Assembly: GCA_028278425.1 (NCBI GenBank)
Contig: JANQEJ010000148.1
Location: 1 to 38,674, forward strand
Source: Planctomycetota bacterium
GTDB taxonomy: Bacteria > Planctomycetota > UBA1135 > GCA-002686595
Length of the DNA stretch: 38,674 nt
Reading direction: 5' to 3'
How positions within the stretch are numbered: position 1 is the first letter of the stretch; every line of letters begins with the position of its first letter. Positions 24,508 through 32,557 of this stretch are shown here, one piece after another. The position numbers and the translations under genes were made by a program. The notes under the pieces were generated by a model. The model did no database searches and had not been told where the DNA came from. It was given only the letters and a program-made list of their open reading frames with translations.

Positions 24508-26360
24508 CACCAGGTGAGGATGGTGTTGAGGAAGAGGGAATAGAGGGTCTCGTCCGACTGGTAGATGCGCTCGAACCCGTCGCCGGGAATGAGCGCCGAC
24601 GTGCCGAGCTGGAAGATGATGTTCTGGGTCAGGAGCGGTCGCCACTGCGTGCCCATGAAGAACTCCCAGCCGATCTCGCGCTCGACCTCGGGCAGCTCGA
24701 GATAGGTCTCGAGCACCTCGCTGTGGTCGAAGCGCAGATAGGTCGTGCCGATCATCGTCCGCAGCGTCGGCGTGACCTCGGCGTCCCAGGCGACGCCGAT
24801 CAGGTTGATGCCCGGGTTGACGAAGTTCGACTTGCCCTCGAGCTTCGAGCTCTGGAGGTCGGCCAGCGGGCTCAACTGGCTGGTCAGCCGGACGCCGAGG
24901 AGCTGGATGAGCTGGCTGTTGAAGTACGAGAACTCACCGCCGGCGAAGTTCGGCGCGTCGAAGATCGCATCGAAGCCCTCGGCGTCGCCGTCGCGGGTGT
25001 TGTCGTCGCCCGACGCGTGCATCGCGTAGAGACGCCAGCGGTACCAGTCGATGTCGTAGGAGAGCTCGAGGGCGGCGAGTTGCGCGTTGATGTCGACCTT
25101 GCGCGCGGCGAAGGGGTTGAGGTCGTCCTCGCCGTAGGCCTGATAGAACGCCGCGGTCACGTTGATGCGGTCGAAGTGCCCCTCGCCGGCGAGGCCCAAG
25201 TAGTACGACTCGACCTCGTTGTCCATCGCCAGGCCGACCGGGGCGGGGCTCACGAGGAAGCCGTTGTCGTCGAAGTGCTGGCCGCGGTGGTCGTTGTTGT
25301 AGTGGAAGGACGCCTGCGTGATGAACCCCAGCACCGGCCAGTCCTGCCGGTAGAGGTTCGCGATGAACACCTCCTGCTCGCGGTCGTCGAACTTGTTGAG
25401 CTCGGAGTTGGTGTCCTTGTCGAGCATGTCGAAGAACACCAGGTTGTACTGCCACTTGTTGTCGTCGTAGTTCCCGAAGATCCGCGCGCCGAGGTTCACG
25501 TCGTCGAAGACGAACCCCCGGAAGTCGCTCCGGAACGGGAAGATGCCTAGCTCCGAGCTGATGAAGTCGTAGCGGTCGGTCAGGTCGAACAGGTGGTATT
25601 CGATCAGCGCCTCCTGAAGCGCGAAATCCCGCTCCTGGCGCGTGTTGCCCTCGGAGACGTCGATCTTGACGGCGCCGGGCTCCTCCAGGCCGAGGTCGGT
25701 GTAGTTGAAGACCGGCGTGAGCCTGACCCGCCAGTCGACCGGCTTGAAGGCCTGCTGGCCCTTGAAGAGGTCGATCGTCAGCGCGGCGTCGTGGCGCCAG
25801 AAGTCCTGGTGGCTGTCGCCGAAGAACCCCGGATCGACGATCGAACCGGTTCCGGTGATGCCGGAGGGCGTCGGCACCCGGCGGTTGTTGACCAACTGGC
25901 GATAGGTCCAGATCGTGTTGAGGAACACATCCTCGGTGCCGAGGATCGGGAAGTCCCCCTTCAGCACGTTCTGGCGGTACGGGTTCCACGGCGACGCGGG
26001 CTTGTTGACCTCCAGGTACGGCGGCGGCTCGACCGGAACGCCGAGATCCATGTTCGGCCGACCCGGCGCGTACCACCGGTTGTAGATCGGCGCGAAGTGC
26101 GGAGGCTGTTCGTCGGCCGCTTGCTCGGTCGGTTCGTCGTCTCCGTTTCCCGGACGCGTCGGCCGATGCACCGTGCGGCGCGGCGGTGGAACCGGAGAGG
26201 GATGCGGCGCGGGTTGCGACGCGACGGCGATCGGAGTGTCAGCGGAGTCGTCGAGGTCCCAGTACGACCATCGCTCTTCCGAATACGTGCCGGGTGAAGA
26301 ACACGCCACCGACAGGATCGCGGCAGTGCACCACAGCCCCGGAAGGGATCTCGCCCTCAT
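24507..26360 (-). CDS. Outer-membrane beta-barrel of the cytochrome conduit
   Basis: 617 aa from ATG 26360, chosen because AGGAGG sits 5 bases upstream and a lipoprotein-like signal (SVAC near residue 20) follows directly. A Pro-rich, low-complexity segment (about 45-100) comes first. From about residue 150 the sequence alternates polar and aromatic residues in strand-like blocks (WRVRLTPVFNY, YNLVFFDML, ASFHYNN, YYLGLAG, WRLYAMHASG) and ends in LTW, a C-terminal aromatic typical for BamA recognition. No CxxCH is present. It resembles DUF1302/alginate-export-like or porin-cytochrome barrels in general character; the exact family is not clear. It is the first gene of the cluster and is coupled to the decaheme gene, so it is probably the sheath that lets hemes cross the outer membrane. 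Confidence 0.82.
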   Translation of the reverse strand: MRARSLPGLWCTAAILSVACSSPGTYSEERWSYWDLDDSADTPIAVASQPAPHPSPVPPPRRTVHRPTRPGNGDDEPTEQAADEQPPHFAPIYNRWYAPGRPNMDLGVPVEPPPYLEVNKPASPWNPYRQNVLKGDFPILGTEDVFLNTIWTYRQLVNNRRVPTPSGITGTGSIVDPGFFGDSHQDFWRHDAALTIDLFKGQQAFKPVDWRVRLTPVFNYTDLGLEEPGAVKIDVSEGNTRQERDFALQEALIEYHLFDLTDRYDFISSELGIFPFRSDFRGFVFDDVNLGARIFGNYDDNKWQYNLVFFDMLDKDTNSELNKFDDREQEVFIANLYRQDWPVLGFITQASFHYNNDHRGQHFDDNGFLVSPAPVGLAMDNEVESYYLGLAGEGHFDRINVTAAFYQAYGEDDLNPFAARKVDINAQLAALELSYDIDWYRWRLYAMHASGDDNTRDGDAEGFDAIFDAPNFAGGEFSYFNSQLIQLLGVRLTSQLSPLADLQSSKLEGKSNFVNPGINLIGVAWDAEVTPTLRTMIGTTYLRFDHSEVLETYLELPEVEREIGWEFFMGTQWRPLLTQNIIFQLGTSALIPGDGFERIYQSDETLYSLFLNTILTW

Positions 26361-26382
26361 TAACTCCTCCTGTCCCTCTCGA

Positions 26383-26400
26383 TCCTCGAACCGTCGAGGA
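26383..26400. repeat. Perfect inverted repeat in leader of cytochrome cluster
   Basis: TCCTCGA (26383-26389) and TCGAGGA (26394-26400) with loop ACCG. It lies 23-40 bases upstream of the beta-barrel start codon and could be an operator or a 5'-UTR hairpin. Confidence 0.5.
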
Positions 26401-26422
26401 CGAAAGCCAGTGTGAACCCTCC

Positions 26423-26437
26423 TGCGGCGAAGCCGCA
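26423..26437. repeat. GC-rich hairpin with A/T tract
   Basis: TGCGGC (26423-26428) GAA GCCGCA (26432-26437), followed on the plus strand by AGAAAAAA. On the minus strand a T-run precedes the stem, so it is not a terminator for the cytochrome cluster. It might be a protein-binding site near the cluster promoter. Confidence 0.4.
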
Positions 26438-26537
26438 AGAAAAAACGCTCGCACTAGCGCGCGCCGCCGCGCTTGTCGTAGGGTGTTTCCGGAGGCACCG
26501 GTCTCATCCTCGCGCGCTCGCGACGTGATCGGTGTTG

Positions 26538-26560
26538 TTCCGCGGTCGTCGATCGCGGAA
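26538..26560. repeat. Inverted repeat upstream of heme-binding lipoprotein gene
   Basis: TTCCGCG (26538-26544) and CGCGGAA (26554-26560) form a perfect 7-bp repeat with a 9-nt spacer, ending 12 bases before the AAGGAGGA ribosome-binding site of the plus-strand gene. The size and spacing suit a dimeric regulator operator. Confidence 0.45.
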
Positions 26561-26583
26561 AAGAGAATTCGTAAGGAGGAGCC

Positions 26584-28578
26584 ATGGCGAGGAGTTCCGT
26601 GAAGCGACGCTTGCGCGGCGCGTTGGGACCGATCGGACTTGCGATGTCGGTGGCGTGCGTCGGCGGCAATGGGGATGACCCGAACGTCACCAACTTCACG
26701 TTTGAGCCGATCACCGCCGGCGACACGCTCCAGGCGGCGGACGTCGACGCCATCATGATGACCGCCGCCGAGGCGGTGGATCACCCGAACATCGCGATAG
26801 CGATCGTCGACCGAGTCGGGAACCTCCTGCGTCTCTACAACCGCACGCCGTCCGGGTTCGTCAACCCGATGAGTCCGGTCATCGCGGGAGACCCGGCGGA
26901 AATGCTGGACATTGAGAACAAGTTCGCCGTCGCGCACGCGCGGGCGGCCGCGTACCTCAGCCACAGTCAGGCTCCGCTGACCTCGCGAACGGGCCAGTTC
27001 CTTTCAACGTTCCACTTCCCCGGCGTCTTCGACACTGCGACGTTCGTCACAGAGCCCGACGGACCGGATGTCTACGCGATGTTCACGCCGCCGATCAACC
27101 CGACGATCGGGGTCGCCAACACGCCGCAGGCCCCGCTATGGCAGATCGACGCGTCGAACCGCGGGGGCATGGACCAGTTGAACTACAACCCCGGGATGTC
27201 GATTCCGGTACTGGTCAACCCGGACGGCTCGCGACCTACTCCCGGCTTCGGGCCGCTTCCCGGCGGCGTACCCCTCTACAAGACCCCAATCGCGGCGGTC
27301 GGCGTCACGCCACCGCCCAATCACGTGGCCAAGCGAGCTGTGGGCGCGATCGGTGTCTATGCTTGGGATGTCGGCACGCCGCCGAGCGGAACGGACCCCA
27401 TGGGAGTGGACGCCGTTCCGCGGCCCGACATCATGGAATTCGTCGCCGTGACGGCGGTTGGAACGGAGAGCGCGACCGTCCCGGTGGTTCCGCCGGCAAC
27501 AATGGCCGAGAACTATTTTTTCCCGGTACCAATCCCACCGGCGGGGGCCGTGTACCTGGTCGGGATCCTCCTTCCCGCTTTCGATCCGCCCATCAGGCCC
27601 GCAGACACCGGCCCAGGGATGTTCGATGCAGCCGACGTCGTTTGCACCGGGGATCCCGGAGCGCCAGGGGATCCCAGTTGCGTGGCTCAGCTCAACGGGC
27701 AAATCGATCCTTTCCCCGATCTGGTGGGACCGGATCCCAGTAATAATCCGCCGGCCGTGATGGGACCGGGCGGCGGACTCGCGGCGAACGAGGTCGCCGC
27801 GATCCTCGAAGGCTGCCGCCGCGCTTCCGAACAAACGCACGCCGCGATCCGCTTGCCGCCCAACGCGGCTTGCCAGATGGTCATCTCGGTGTGCGACCTC
27901 GATGGTGTCATCATCGGCGTGTACCGCGAGCCGGACGCAACACTCTTCTCGCTGGAGATCTCGGTCAGCAAAGCGCGAAACGCCGTGTACTTCAGCAAGG
28001 GGGACTCCCGAGACATGGGCCCCGATGCGCCGTTCCCCGGTGAGCACCCTTTGTTCTCCGTGTTCCAGGACCCTCTGGGAGACGACGCGGCGCTTGGTCT
28101 GATCACACCGGCGGGAAACCCGAACAACCCGGGCATCGCGGTCACCGCTCGTACCCTCGGGTTCTTGTCGCAGCCGTTCTACCCGCCGACGATCGATGGT
28201 TCGGGGGTCGTGGGACCGCTCCACCACCTCGTCGATGTCAACCGGAACCCCGCCTACTTCGACTGCCAGGGCCACGAGTTCGATCCGACGGGTTTATGCA
28301 ACCAGCGCAGCGGGGTCATCTTCTTCCCGGGAAGTGCGCCTCTCTATAAGGAGATTGGCGGCGTGCAGACTCTCGTCGGCGGCCTCGGCGTGTCCGGCGA
28401 CGGCGTCGAGCAGGACGACTTCGTGACCGCCCTGGGGATCCAGTTCGCCGAGGAAGCCTTGGAGCTGGCGGGCTCGCCGATCGACCTCGAGCCTCCGCCG
28501 GAGATCCGGGTCGACAACTTCAGCTACGACGGGGTCAAGATCCCCTACCTCAAGTTCCCGCAGAACCCCGGCGGTTAG
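26584..28578 (+). CDS. Tandem GlcG/HbpS-type lipoprotein
   Basis: 664 aa, with a strong AAGGAGGA ribosome-binding site at 26573-26580. The N-terminus has a lipoprotein signal with MSVAC (C25). Two units of the GlcG/HbpS family (Pfam 'haem-degrading', PF03928) can be aligned by eye. Unit 1 is about 48-300: AIAIVDRVGNLLRLY, then KFAVAHARAAAYLS, then GGVPLYK and GAIGVYA. Unit 2 is about 400-630: MVISVCDLDGVIIGVY, then SKARNAVYFS, then GSAPLYK and GGLGVSGDGVEQDD. Normal members have one ~140-residue unit; here each unit carries long Pro/Gly-rich insertions. HbpS of Streptomyces binds heme outside the cell. Divergent placement next to the multiheme cluster suggests heme sensing or capture, but the family also occurs in other contexts. 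No heme ligand can be assigned. Confidence 0.8.
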   Translation: MARSSVKRRLRGALGPIGLAMSVACVGGNGDDPNVTNFTFEPITAGDTLQAADVDAIMMTAAEAVDHPNIAIAIVDRVGNLLRLYNRTPSGFVNPMSPVIAGDPAEMLDIENKFAVAHARAAAYLSHSQAPLTSRTGQFLSTFHFPGVFDTATFVTEPDGPDVYAMFTPPINPTIGVANTPQAPLWQIDASNRGGMDQLNYNPGMSIPVLVNPDGSRPTPGFGPLPGGVPLYKTPIAAVGVTPPPNHVAKRAVGAIGVYAWDVGTPPSGTDPMGVDAVPRPDIMEFVAVTAVGTESATVPVVPPATMAENYFFPVPIPPAGAVYLVGILLPAFDPPIRPADTGPGMFDAADVVCTGDPGAPGDPSCVAQLNGQIDPFPDLVGPDPSNNPPAVMGPGGGLAANEVAAILEGCRRASEQTHAAIRLPPNAACQMVISVCDLDGVIIGVYREPDATLFSLEISVSKARNAVYFSKGDSRDMGPDAPFPGEHPLFSVFQDPLGDDAALGLITPAGNPNNPGIAVTARTLGFLSQPFYPPTIDGSGVVGPLHHLVDVNRNPAYFDCQGHEFDPTGLCNQRSGVIFFPGSAPLYKEIGGVQTLVGGLGVSGDGVEQDDFVTALGIQFAEEALELAGSPIDLEPPPEIRVDNFSYDGVKIPYLKFPQNPGG

Positions 28579-28581
28579 CGG

Positions 28582-29607
28582 CTAGAGCGAAACCCCGTAC
28601 TCGTCGCTCTGATCGATCGGGTACTGCGGTCCGCCTGGCCCGCCGACGCGGTGGGCCCACGGGTCGGGCTTCGCGAGCGGGGGCACGAGCGCGCGGCTGA
28701 CCTGTACGGCCGCGTGGTAGCGCGCGCCGCGCGTGATCGCGCGCCACATCAGCGCGAACTGGCCGACGAGGAAGAGCAGGAGGACCTGCTTCCACCCTCC
28801 GCCGTCGGCGAGGCCGGTGTTCACGCTCCACGAGAGGATGCCGGTGAGCCAGAGGATGAGCCACTCGACCGCGAGCAGGAGCACCATCGGACGCACCGAC
28901 CGGAGCGGGTAGCGGATCATCAGGCCGAGCGTGGCGAGCCCCGCCCAGATCGCCGACCGCGTGTCGTGCATCGCCATCCGCGTGCGCGTGTAGTCGCCCC
29001 AGACCAGGACCAGCGCGAAGGCCGCGGTGTAGATCCCGCTCTGGAGCCACTCGAGCCAGATCGCCGTGCGCTCGGAGGTCAGGACCTCCATCTCCCCGTC
29101 GGGCGCGCCGAAGAGGAACCCGGCGACGAAGGTCTTCCACGGCCAGGCGTAGGTCAGCCAGGCGACGACGGAGAGGACGAGGATCGTCAGGATCCAGAGC
29201 CGCGCGAAGCGCCAGAAGTACCGCGACGCACCCCACAGGAACCGGCGCACCGAGTGGCCCGAGGTGCGCTCGAGGAAGACCTGCAGCCAACCGCCGGCGG
29301 AGAACACGCCGAAGAGCATCACGACCAGCGCGAGGACGGCGGTCACGTACGCACTCTGAGAGCGCAGGCCTGCTAGCTCCTCGCGATGGTCGTGGCGGAA
29401 GGGCTCGTCCAGCGCCGCGAGCACCGACCCTGGCGCGTAGCGGTTCGCCGTCGCGTCGCCGAACCACTGGACCCACGGAAGCGCGACCGCCAGCGCGAAG
29501 ATCAGCGGCACGAGCCAGCACACGAGCCAGATCGGGGTGCGTCCGATCGCGCCGCGCAGCGCGCTCAGGAAGACCGGGAAACGAGAGGTGCCTTCGGCGT
29601 GCTCCAT
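28582..29607 (-). CDS. Polytopic membrane protein of unknown function
   Basis: 341 aa with about six or seven predicted membrane helices (25-47, 86-108, 136-156, 188-204, possibly 217-232, 240-260, 272-289), a periplasm-like loop at 48-85 and a Pro/Gly-rich cytoplasmic-type C-terminal tail. Basic residues cluster in 113-136 and 206-240. I see no catalytic or transport motif. Its ATG lies one base after the M1 peptidase stop, so the two genes are almost certainly co-translated and may act together, for example in peptide or membrane homeostasis. It converges on the HbpS-like gene with only 3 bases between stops. Function cannot be assigned. Confidence 0.75.
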   Translation of the reverse strand: MEHAEGTSRFPVFLSALRGAIGRTPIWLVCWLVPLIFALAVALPWVQWFGDATANRYAPGSVLAALDEPFRHDHREELAGLRSQSAYVTAVLALVVMLFGVFSAGGWLQVFLERTSGHSVRRFLWGASRYFWRFARLWILTILVLSVVAWLTYAWPWKTFVAGFLFGAPDGEMEVLTSERTAIWLEWLQSGIYTAAFALVLVWGDYTRTRMAMHDTRSAIWAGLATLGLMIRYPLRSVRPMVLLLAVEWLILWLTGILSWSVNTGLADGGGWKQVLLLFLVGQFALMWRAITRGARYHAAVQVSRALVPPLAKPDPWAHRVGGPGGPQYPIDQSDEYGVSL

Positions 29608-29608
29608 C

Positions 29609-31921
29609 TCAGCCCCCGATGCCCCCGATCCAGTGCAGGTAGTGCTGCGCCTGCGACAGCACGCGCTCGCCCCACCGCCAGCGCGCGGTCGAATCGACCT
29701 CGTGGTACCAGCGGTTGTTCGACACGTCGCCGTCCAGGAAGTTGCGGCCCTCCGGGTCGAGCTCGACCGCGACGAGCTTCGTCTCGGTTTCGAAGACGAG
29801 CTTCTTCCAGGTCTCCTGCTCCTGCTCCGCGCGCGTCCAGACCTGGTCGTCGGTCGTGCCGTCCGCGAAGGTCAGCCGCACCGGAAGCGGAAGCCGCAGC
29901 CCGCCGTCGCGGCGCAGGACGACCTCCGCCAGCCACGGGCCCTCGTCCTCGTCGCGCTCGTCTTCCTCCTCCTCCGGGCGGTGCTCCATGAAAACGCCGC
30001 CCTGGCCCTGGATGAAACCCCGCTTTCGGGGGCGGACCCGCTGCGAGACCTCGACGCTCCAGTCGCCGGTCTTCGTGCTGCGGAAGACGTCCTCGAAGTA
30101 CCACTGGCAGTCGACGCCGGCGCCCTCCTGGAACGTGCGGAAGAAGTCGTCGGGGTAGGGATGGTCGTAGCGCCACGTCTCGGAGTAATGGCGCATCCCG
30201 CGGAGGAACTCCTCGTCGCCGACGACCTCCTGGAGCGTGCGGAGCGCCGCCGCGGTGCGCGGGTAGCTGTTCGTGCGGTAGGACGAACGGTCGACGTGCT
30301 CCCAAGCGAAGGTGTCGATCGGGTCGGAGTCCGGATCGCTCAGGTAACCCGAGCGGTCGCGCCAGCGCGGATCGGACCACTGCTTGACGAACGTCAACCG
30401 CGGCTGCGCGCGCCAGCGGTCGAGAAACCCCGACGGCCGAACCGGCTTCAGCGGAATGCCGAAGGGCAGCGGGATGCGGCGCAGCGAGAGGATCTCGCCG
30501 GTCTTCCCCTCGGCGAACGTCGAACCGACGGCCACGCCGTCCACCGGTAGGCGAGCGAAGTCCGTCGTGGCTCGGCGCGGGCCATAGACGCGCCAGAGCA
30601 CCTCGGAATCGGCGTAGGAGTTGAATCCCTCGTCGAGCCACGCCGCCTCGAATTCGTTGTTGCCGACGAGCCCGTACCAGAACTGGTGGCCGCACTCGTG
30701 CACGGTCACGCTCTCGGGCACGTACATGTCCGGCGTCGTGAAGCACCGCGAACCGCAGGTGAAGAGCGTCGGGTACTCCATCCCCCCCGCCGCGCGCGCG
30801 CCCCACCGCGGATCGATCACCGTGACGTGCTCGTAGGGGTACTCACCGAACCAGAGCCCGTAGAAGAAGAGCGCCGCGCTGGTCGCCCGGAAGTGCCGCC
30901 GCGCCTGGTCCGCGCGCTCGGGTTGGATCAGCACGGTGACGTCGACCTTGCGCATCCGGATCCTGTCCTCGCCGAGGGCAGCGCGCGCGAAGGCGACCTC
31001 CTCGGGATACTGCTCCTCCCACTCAGCCGGGTCGAACATGAACCGTTCGATCCGGTACCGCGGATCGCCGGTCCAGGTGAAGTCGTGTACGGCGGGCACC
31101 TTCCCGGTGGCGTCGGCGTCGTAGCGGTCCCGCGTCGAGGGCGCCAGGAAGCGGACGATCACGCGGTCGCCGCTCACGCGCTGGTTCTCCTGGACGCCCG
31201 ACCCGAAGACCTTGCCCTCGTACTTCGCCGGCAGGTCGAGCTCGACGTCGTAGTTTCCGTAGTTCGAGTAGAACTCGGAGTTCATGTGGAACTGGTGACA
31301 GTTCCAACCGCGTCCCTCCTCGTAGACGCCGAGCTTCGGAAACCACTGGGCGACCAGGAGGAAGTCGTCCTTGTATCCGGTGCGCCGCCGAACCCGCGGG
31401 AGCTGGGCCTCCCACTCGACGCGGACGTCCACCGTGGCGCCCGGCGGAACCCCGGAGGGAAGGTCGACGCTGAAAACGGTGCGGTCGTCCTCGTTGCCGT
31501 CGTCCGGATACCGGTACTTGAAGCTCGGCATCAGGTCCTTGAGCGCCTTGGTGTCCGGATCCACCAGTTTGATCGAGGTCACCCGCGACCAGCCCCAGCC
31601 CTCTTCCATCTCCGTGTCGCGGAGCTTGCCCTTGGCCTCGACCAGGTGCGTGGAGCGGTTGTTCGAGAACGCGTTGAGGTAGAGGTGAAACCAGAGGTCG
31701 GAAACGGTTTCACCGCTCCCGTTGGTCCAGGAAACGGTTTCCGCGCCGGTCAGGATCTTCGTGTCCCCGTCCAGCTCCGCCGTGATCTCGTAGTCCGTCC
31801 GAGACGGGCTTCTCGCGGCGTTCTGCGCCGCCCAAATGCTGCCGGTGAGCGACGCGACGAGCGCGGCAGCGAGCACCGCTCGTCCTCGGCAAGCCCCTAT
31901 TTGACAAGCGGTTAGGTCCAC
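29609..31921 (-). CDS. Secreted M1 family zinc aminopeptidase-like protein
   Basis: 770 aa from GTG 31921, with a signal peptide ending near IWAAQ (residue 32). An internal GTG (residue 16) has a GAGGA sequence upstream and could be an alternative start, but it would give a signal without positive charge. The N-terminal beta domain (about 40-290) precedes a thermolysin-like domain with GGMEYP (379-384, the GxMEN-type exopeptidase motif), HECGH (408-412) and E431 eighteen residues later, giving the complete HExxH-x18-E zinc site. The Cys in HECGH is an unusual but tolerated position. An acidic Glu/Asp tract lies near 655-665. Likely role: periplasmic or outer-membrane peptide hydrolysis. It is followed after one base by a membrane protein gene. 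Confidence 0.9.
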   Translation of the reverse strand: MDLTACQIGACRGRAVLAAALVASLTGSIWAAQNAARSPSRTDYEITAELDGDTKILTGAETVSWTNGSGETVSDLWFHLYLNAFSNNRSTHLVEAKGKLRDTEMEEGWGWSRVTSIKLVDPDTKALKDLMPSFKYRYPDDGNEDDRTVFSVDLPSGVPPGATVDVRVEWEAQLPRVRRRTGYKDDFLLVAQWFPKLGVYEEGRGWNCHQFHMNSEFYSNYGNYDVELDLPAKYEGKVFGSGVQENQRVSGDRVIVRFLAPSTRDRYDADATGKVPAVHDFTWTGDPRYRIERFMFDPAEWEEQYPEEVAFARAALGEDRIRMRKVDVTVLIQPERADQARRHFRATSAALFFYGLWFGEYPYEHVTVIDPRWGARAAGGMEYPTLFTCGSRCFTTPDMYVPESVTVHECGHQFWYGLVGNNEFEAAWLDEGFNSYADSEVLWRVYGPRRATTDFARLPVDGVAVGSTFAEGKTGEILSLRRIPLPFGIPLKPVRPSGFLDRWRAQPRLTFVKQWSDPRWRDRSGYLSDPDSDPIDTFAWEHVDRSSYRTNSYPRTAAALRTLQEVVGDEEFLRGMRHYSETWRYDHPYPDDFFRTFQEGAGVDCQWYFEDVFRSTKTGDWSVEVSQRVRPRKRGFIQGQGGVFMEHRPEEEEDERDEDEGPWLAEVVLRRDGGLRLPLPVRLTFADGTTDDQVWTRAEQEQETWKKLVFETETKLVAVELDPEGRNFLDGDVSNNRWYHEVDSTARWRWGERVLSQAQHYLHWIGGIGG

Positions 31922-31992
31922 GCCCGGAATTGGACCCCAGGCGCGGGACGAGCTAAAGCACTTTTCTCCAAAACCCTCTCATCCGCGGCGCG

Positions 31993-32035
31993 GGGGTACC
32001 GATAAGGAGCTTCGGAGACCCCGCTTTACAGCGGG
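31993..32035 (+). promoter_or_regulatory. Structured leader with CCGATAA box upstream of FlgM-like gene
   Basis: CCGATAA at 31999-32005 equals the -10 core of flagellar sigma-28 promoters, but no TAAA -35 occurs 15 bases upstream. The same stretch can fold as GGGGT (31993-31997) / ACCCC (32018-32022) with an inner CCGA/TCGG. An alternative stem CCCGC (32020-32024) / GCGGG (32031-32035) shares bases with it, so the two are mutually exclusive. The rest of 31922-32050 shows only GC-rich sequence. Confidence 0.35.
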
Positions 32036-32050
32036 ACAAAGGAGACGGAC

Positions 32051-32512
32051 ATGAACGTCGGAAATTCACACGGCTCAGGCTCCTCCCAAGCGCACGAGCG
32101 CTACCGGGAAGCGATGGCCGACCTGCTGCGCCGGACCCGTGCCAGGGTCCAGTCGGCGCGCCAGGCCGCCGTCCGGCACGGCCAGGAAGTGAGCGAGAAC
32201 CGGCGGGCCGAATCCAAGGAGCGCGCGAACGTCGAGCGCTCGCCGCAGCGCCACGCCGACCAAGGCGCACCCGAGCGGCCGAACAGCGGCGCGAACACCC
32301 GCGACCGCGTCGACATCTCGAACGCCGCGATGGCGCGCATCCACGAGATGCTCGACCACGGCGGCGAGGAGCACCGTCGCGAAAGGGTCGAACGGCTTCG
32401 CCGCGCCTTCCACTCCGGCACCCTCAACAACCCGGAGCGCATGGAGCGCGCCGCCGAGCGCATCCTGAACGCCCGCCCGCCCGAGCTCGCGAACCAGAAC
32501 TCCGATAGCTGA
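32051..32512 (+). CDS. FlgM-like anti-sigma-28 domain protein
   Basis: 153 aa, with an AAGGAG ribosome-binding site at 32038-32043. The C-terminal ~70 residues resemble the sigma-28-binding domain of FlgM: DRVDIS (85-90), then RVERLRRAF (112-120), SGTLNNPE and AERIL (135-139). FlgM holds FliA inactive until it is exported through the completed flagellar hook. The N-terminal ~80 residues are a highly charged, Arg/Glu/Gln-rich, probably disordered extension. FlgM is normally about 100 aa and is itself intrinsically disordered. The fliA gene lies under 2 kb away on the opposite strand, which supports the assignment. No Cys or hydrophobic segment is present. I rate it a likely FlgM, not certain. 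Confidence 0.68.
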   Translation: MNVGNSHGSGSSQAHERYREAMADLLRRTRARVQSARQAAVRHGQEVSENRRAESKERANVERSPQRHADQGAPERPNSGANTRDRVDISNAAMARIHEMLDHGGEEHRRERVERLRRAFHSGTLNNPERMERAAERILNARPPELANQNSDS

Positions 32513-32557
32513 CGCGCGCCCGCTCTCGAGCGTGGGTCCGCCGGGGAAACAGCCGGG

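Larger units (their letters stand above)
26361..26583. promoter_or_regulatory. Divergent control region, cytochrome cluster / heme-binding lipoprotein
   Basis: This 223-base gap lies between the start of the seven-gene cytochrome cluster (-) and the GlcG/HbpS-like gene (+), so it must hold both promoters. It contains three perfect inverted repeats, listed separately, one close to each start and one central. Each gene has a strong Shine-Dalgarno (AGGAGG on minus near 26366-26371; AAGGAGGA at 26573-26580 on plus). I could not identify convincing -35/-10 pairs. Confidence 0.7.

Noticed and set aside
24508..24645. 46-residue N-terminal extension of the decaheme lipoprotein
   Set aside because: The extension is His/Pro/Arg-rich and overlaps the barrel gene. 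ATG 24507 gives a perfect lipoprotein signal and a TGATG overlap.
26361..26438. 26-residue N-terminal extension of the barrel protein
   Set aside because: It would bury the signal peptide. ATG 26360 has an AGGAGG ribosome-binding site.
31950..32005. Complete sigma-28 promoter (TAAA-N15-GCCGATAA)
   Set aside because: The only nearby TAAA (31954-31957) is about 40 bases from the CCGATAA box, so spacing does not fit; only the -10 half is kept as a weak note.
31987..32012. c-di-GMP-I riboswitch suggested by GGGGGTACCGAT
   Set aside because: Only the 3' GGGG-TACCGAT-like string matches; the conserved GCAAAGCC-type core and tetraloop receptor are absent upstream.
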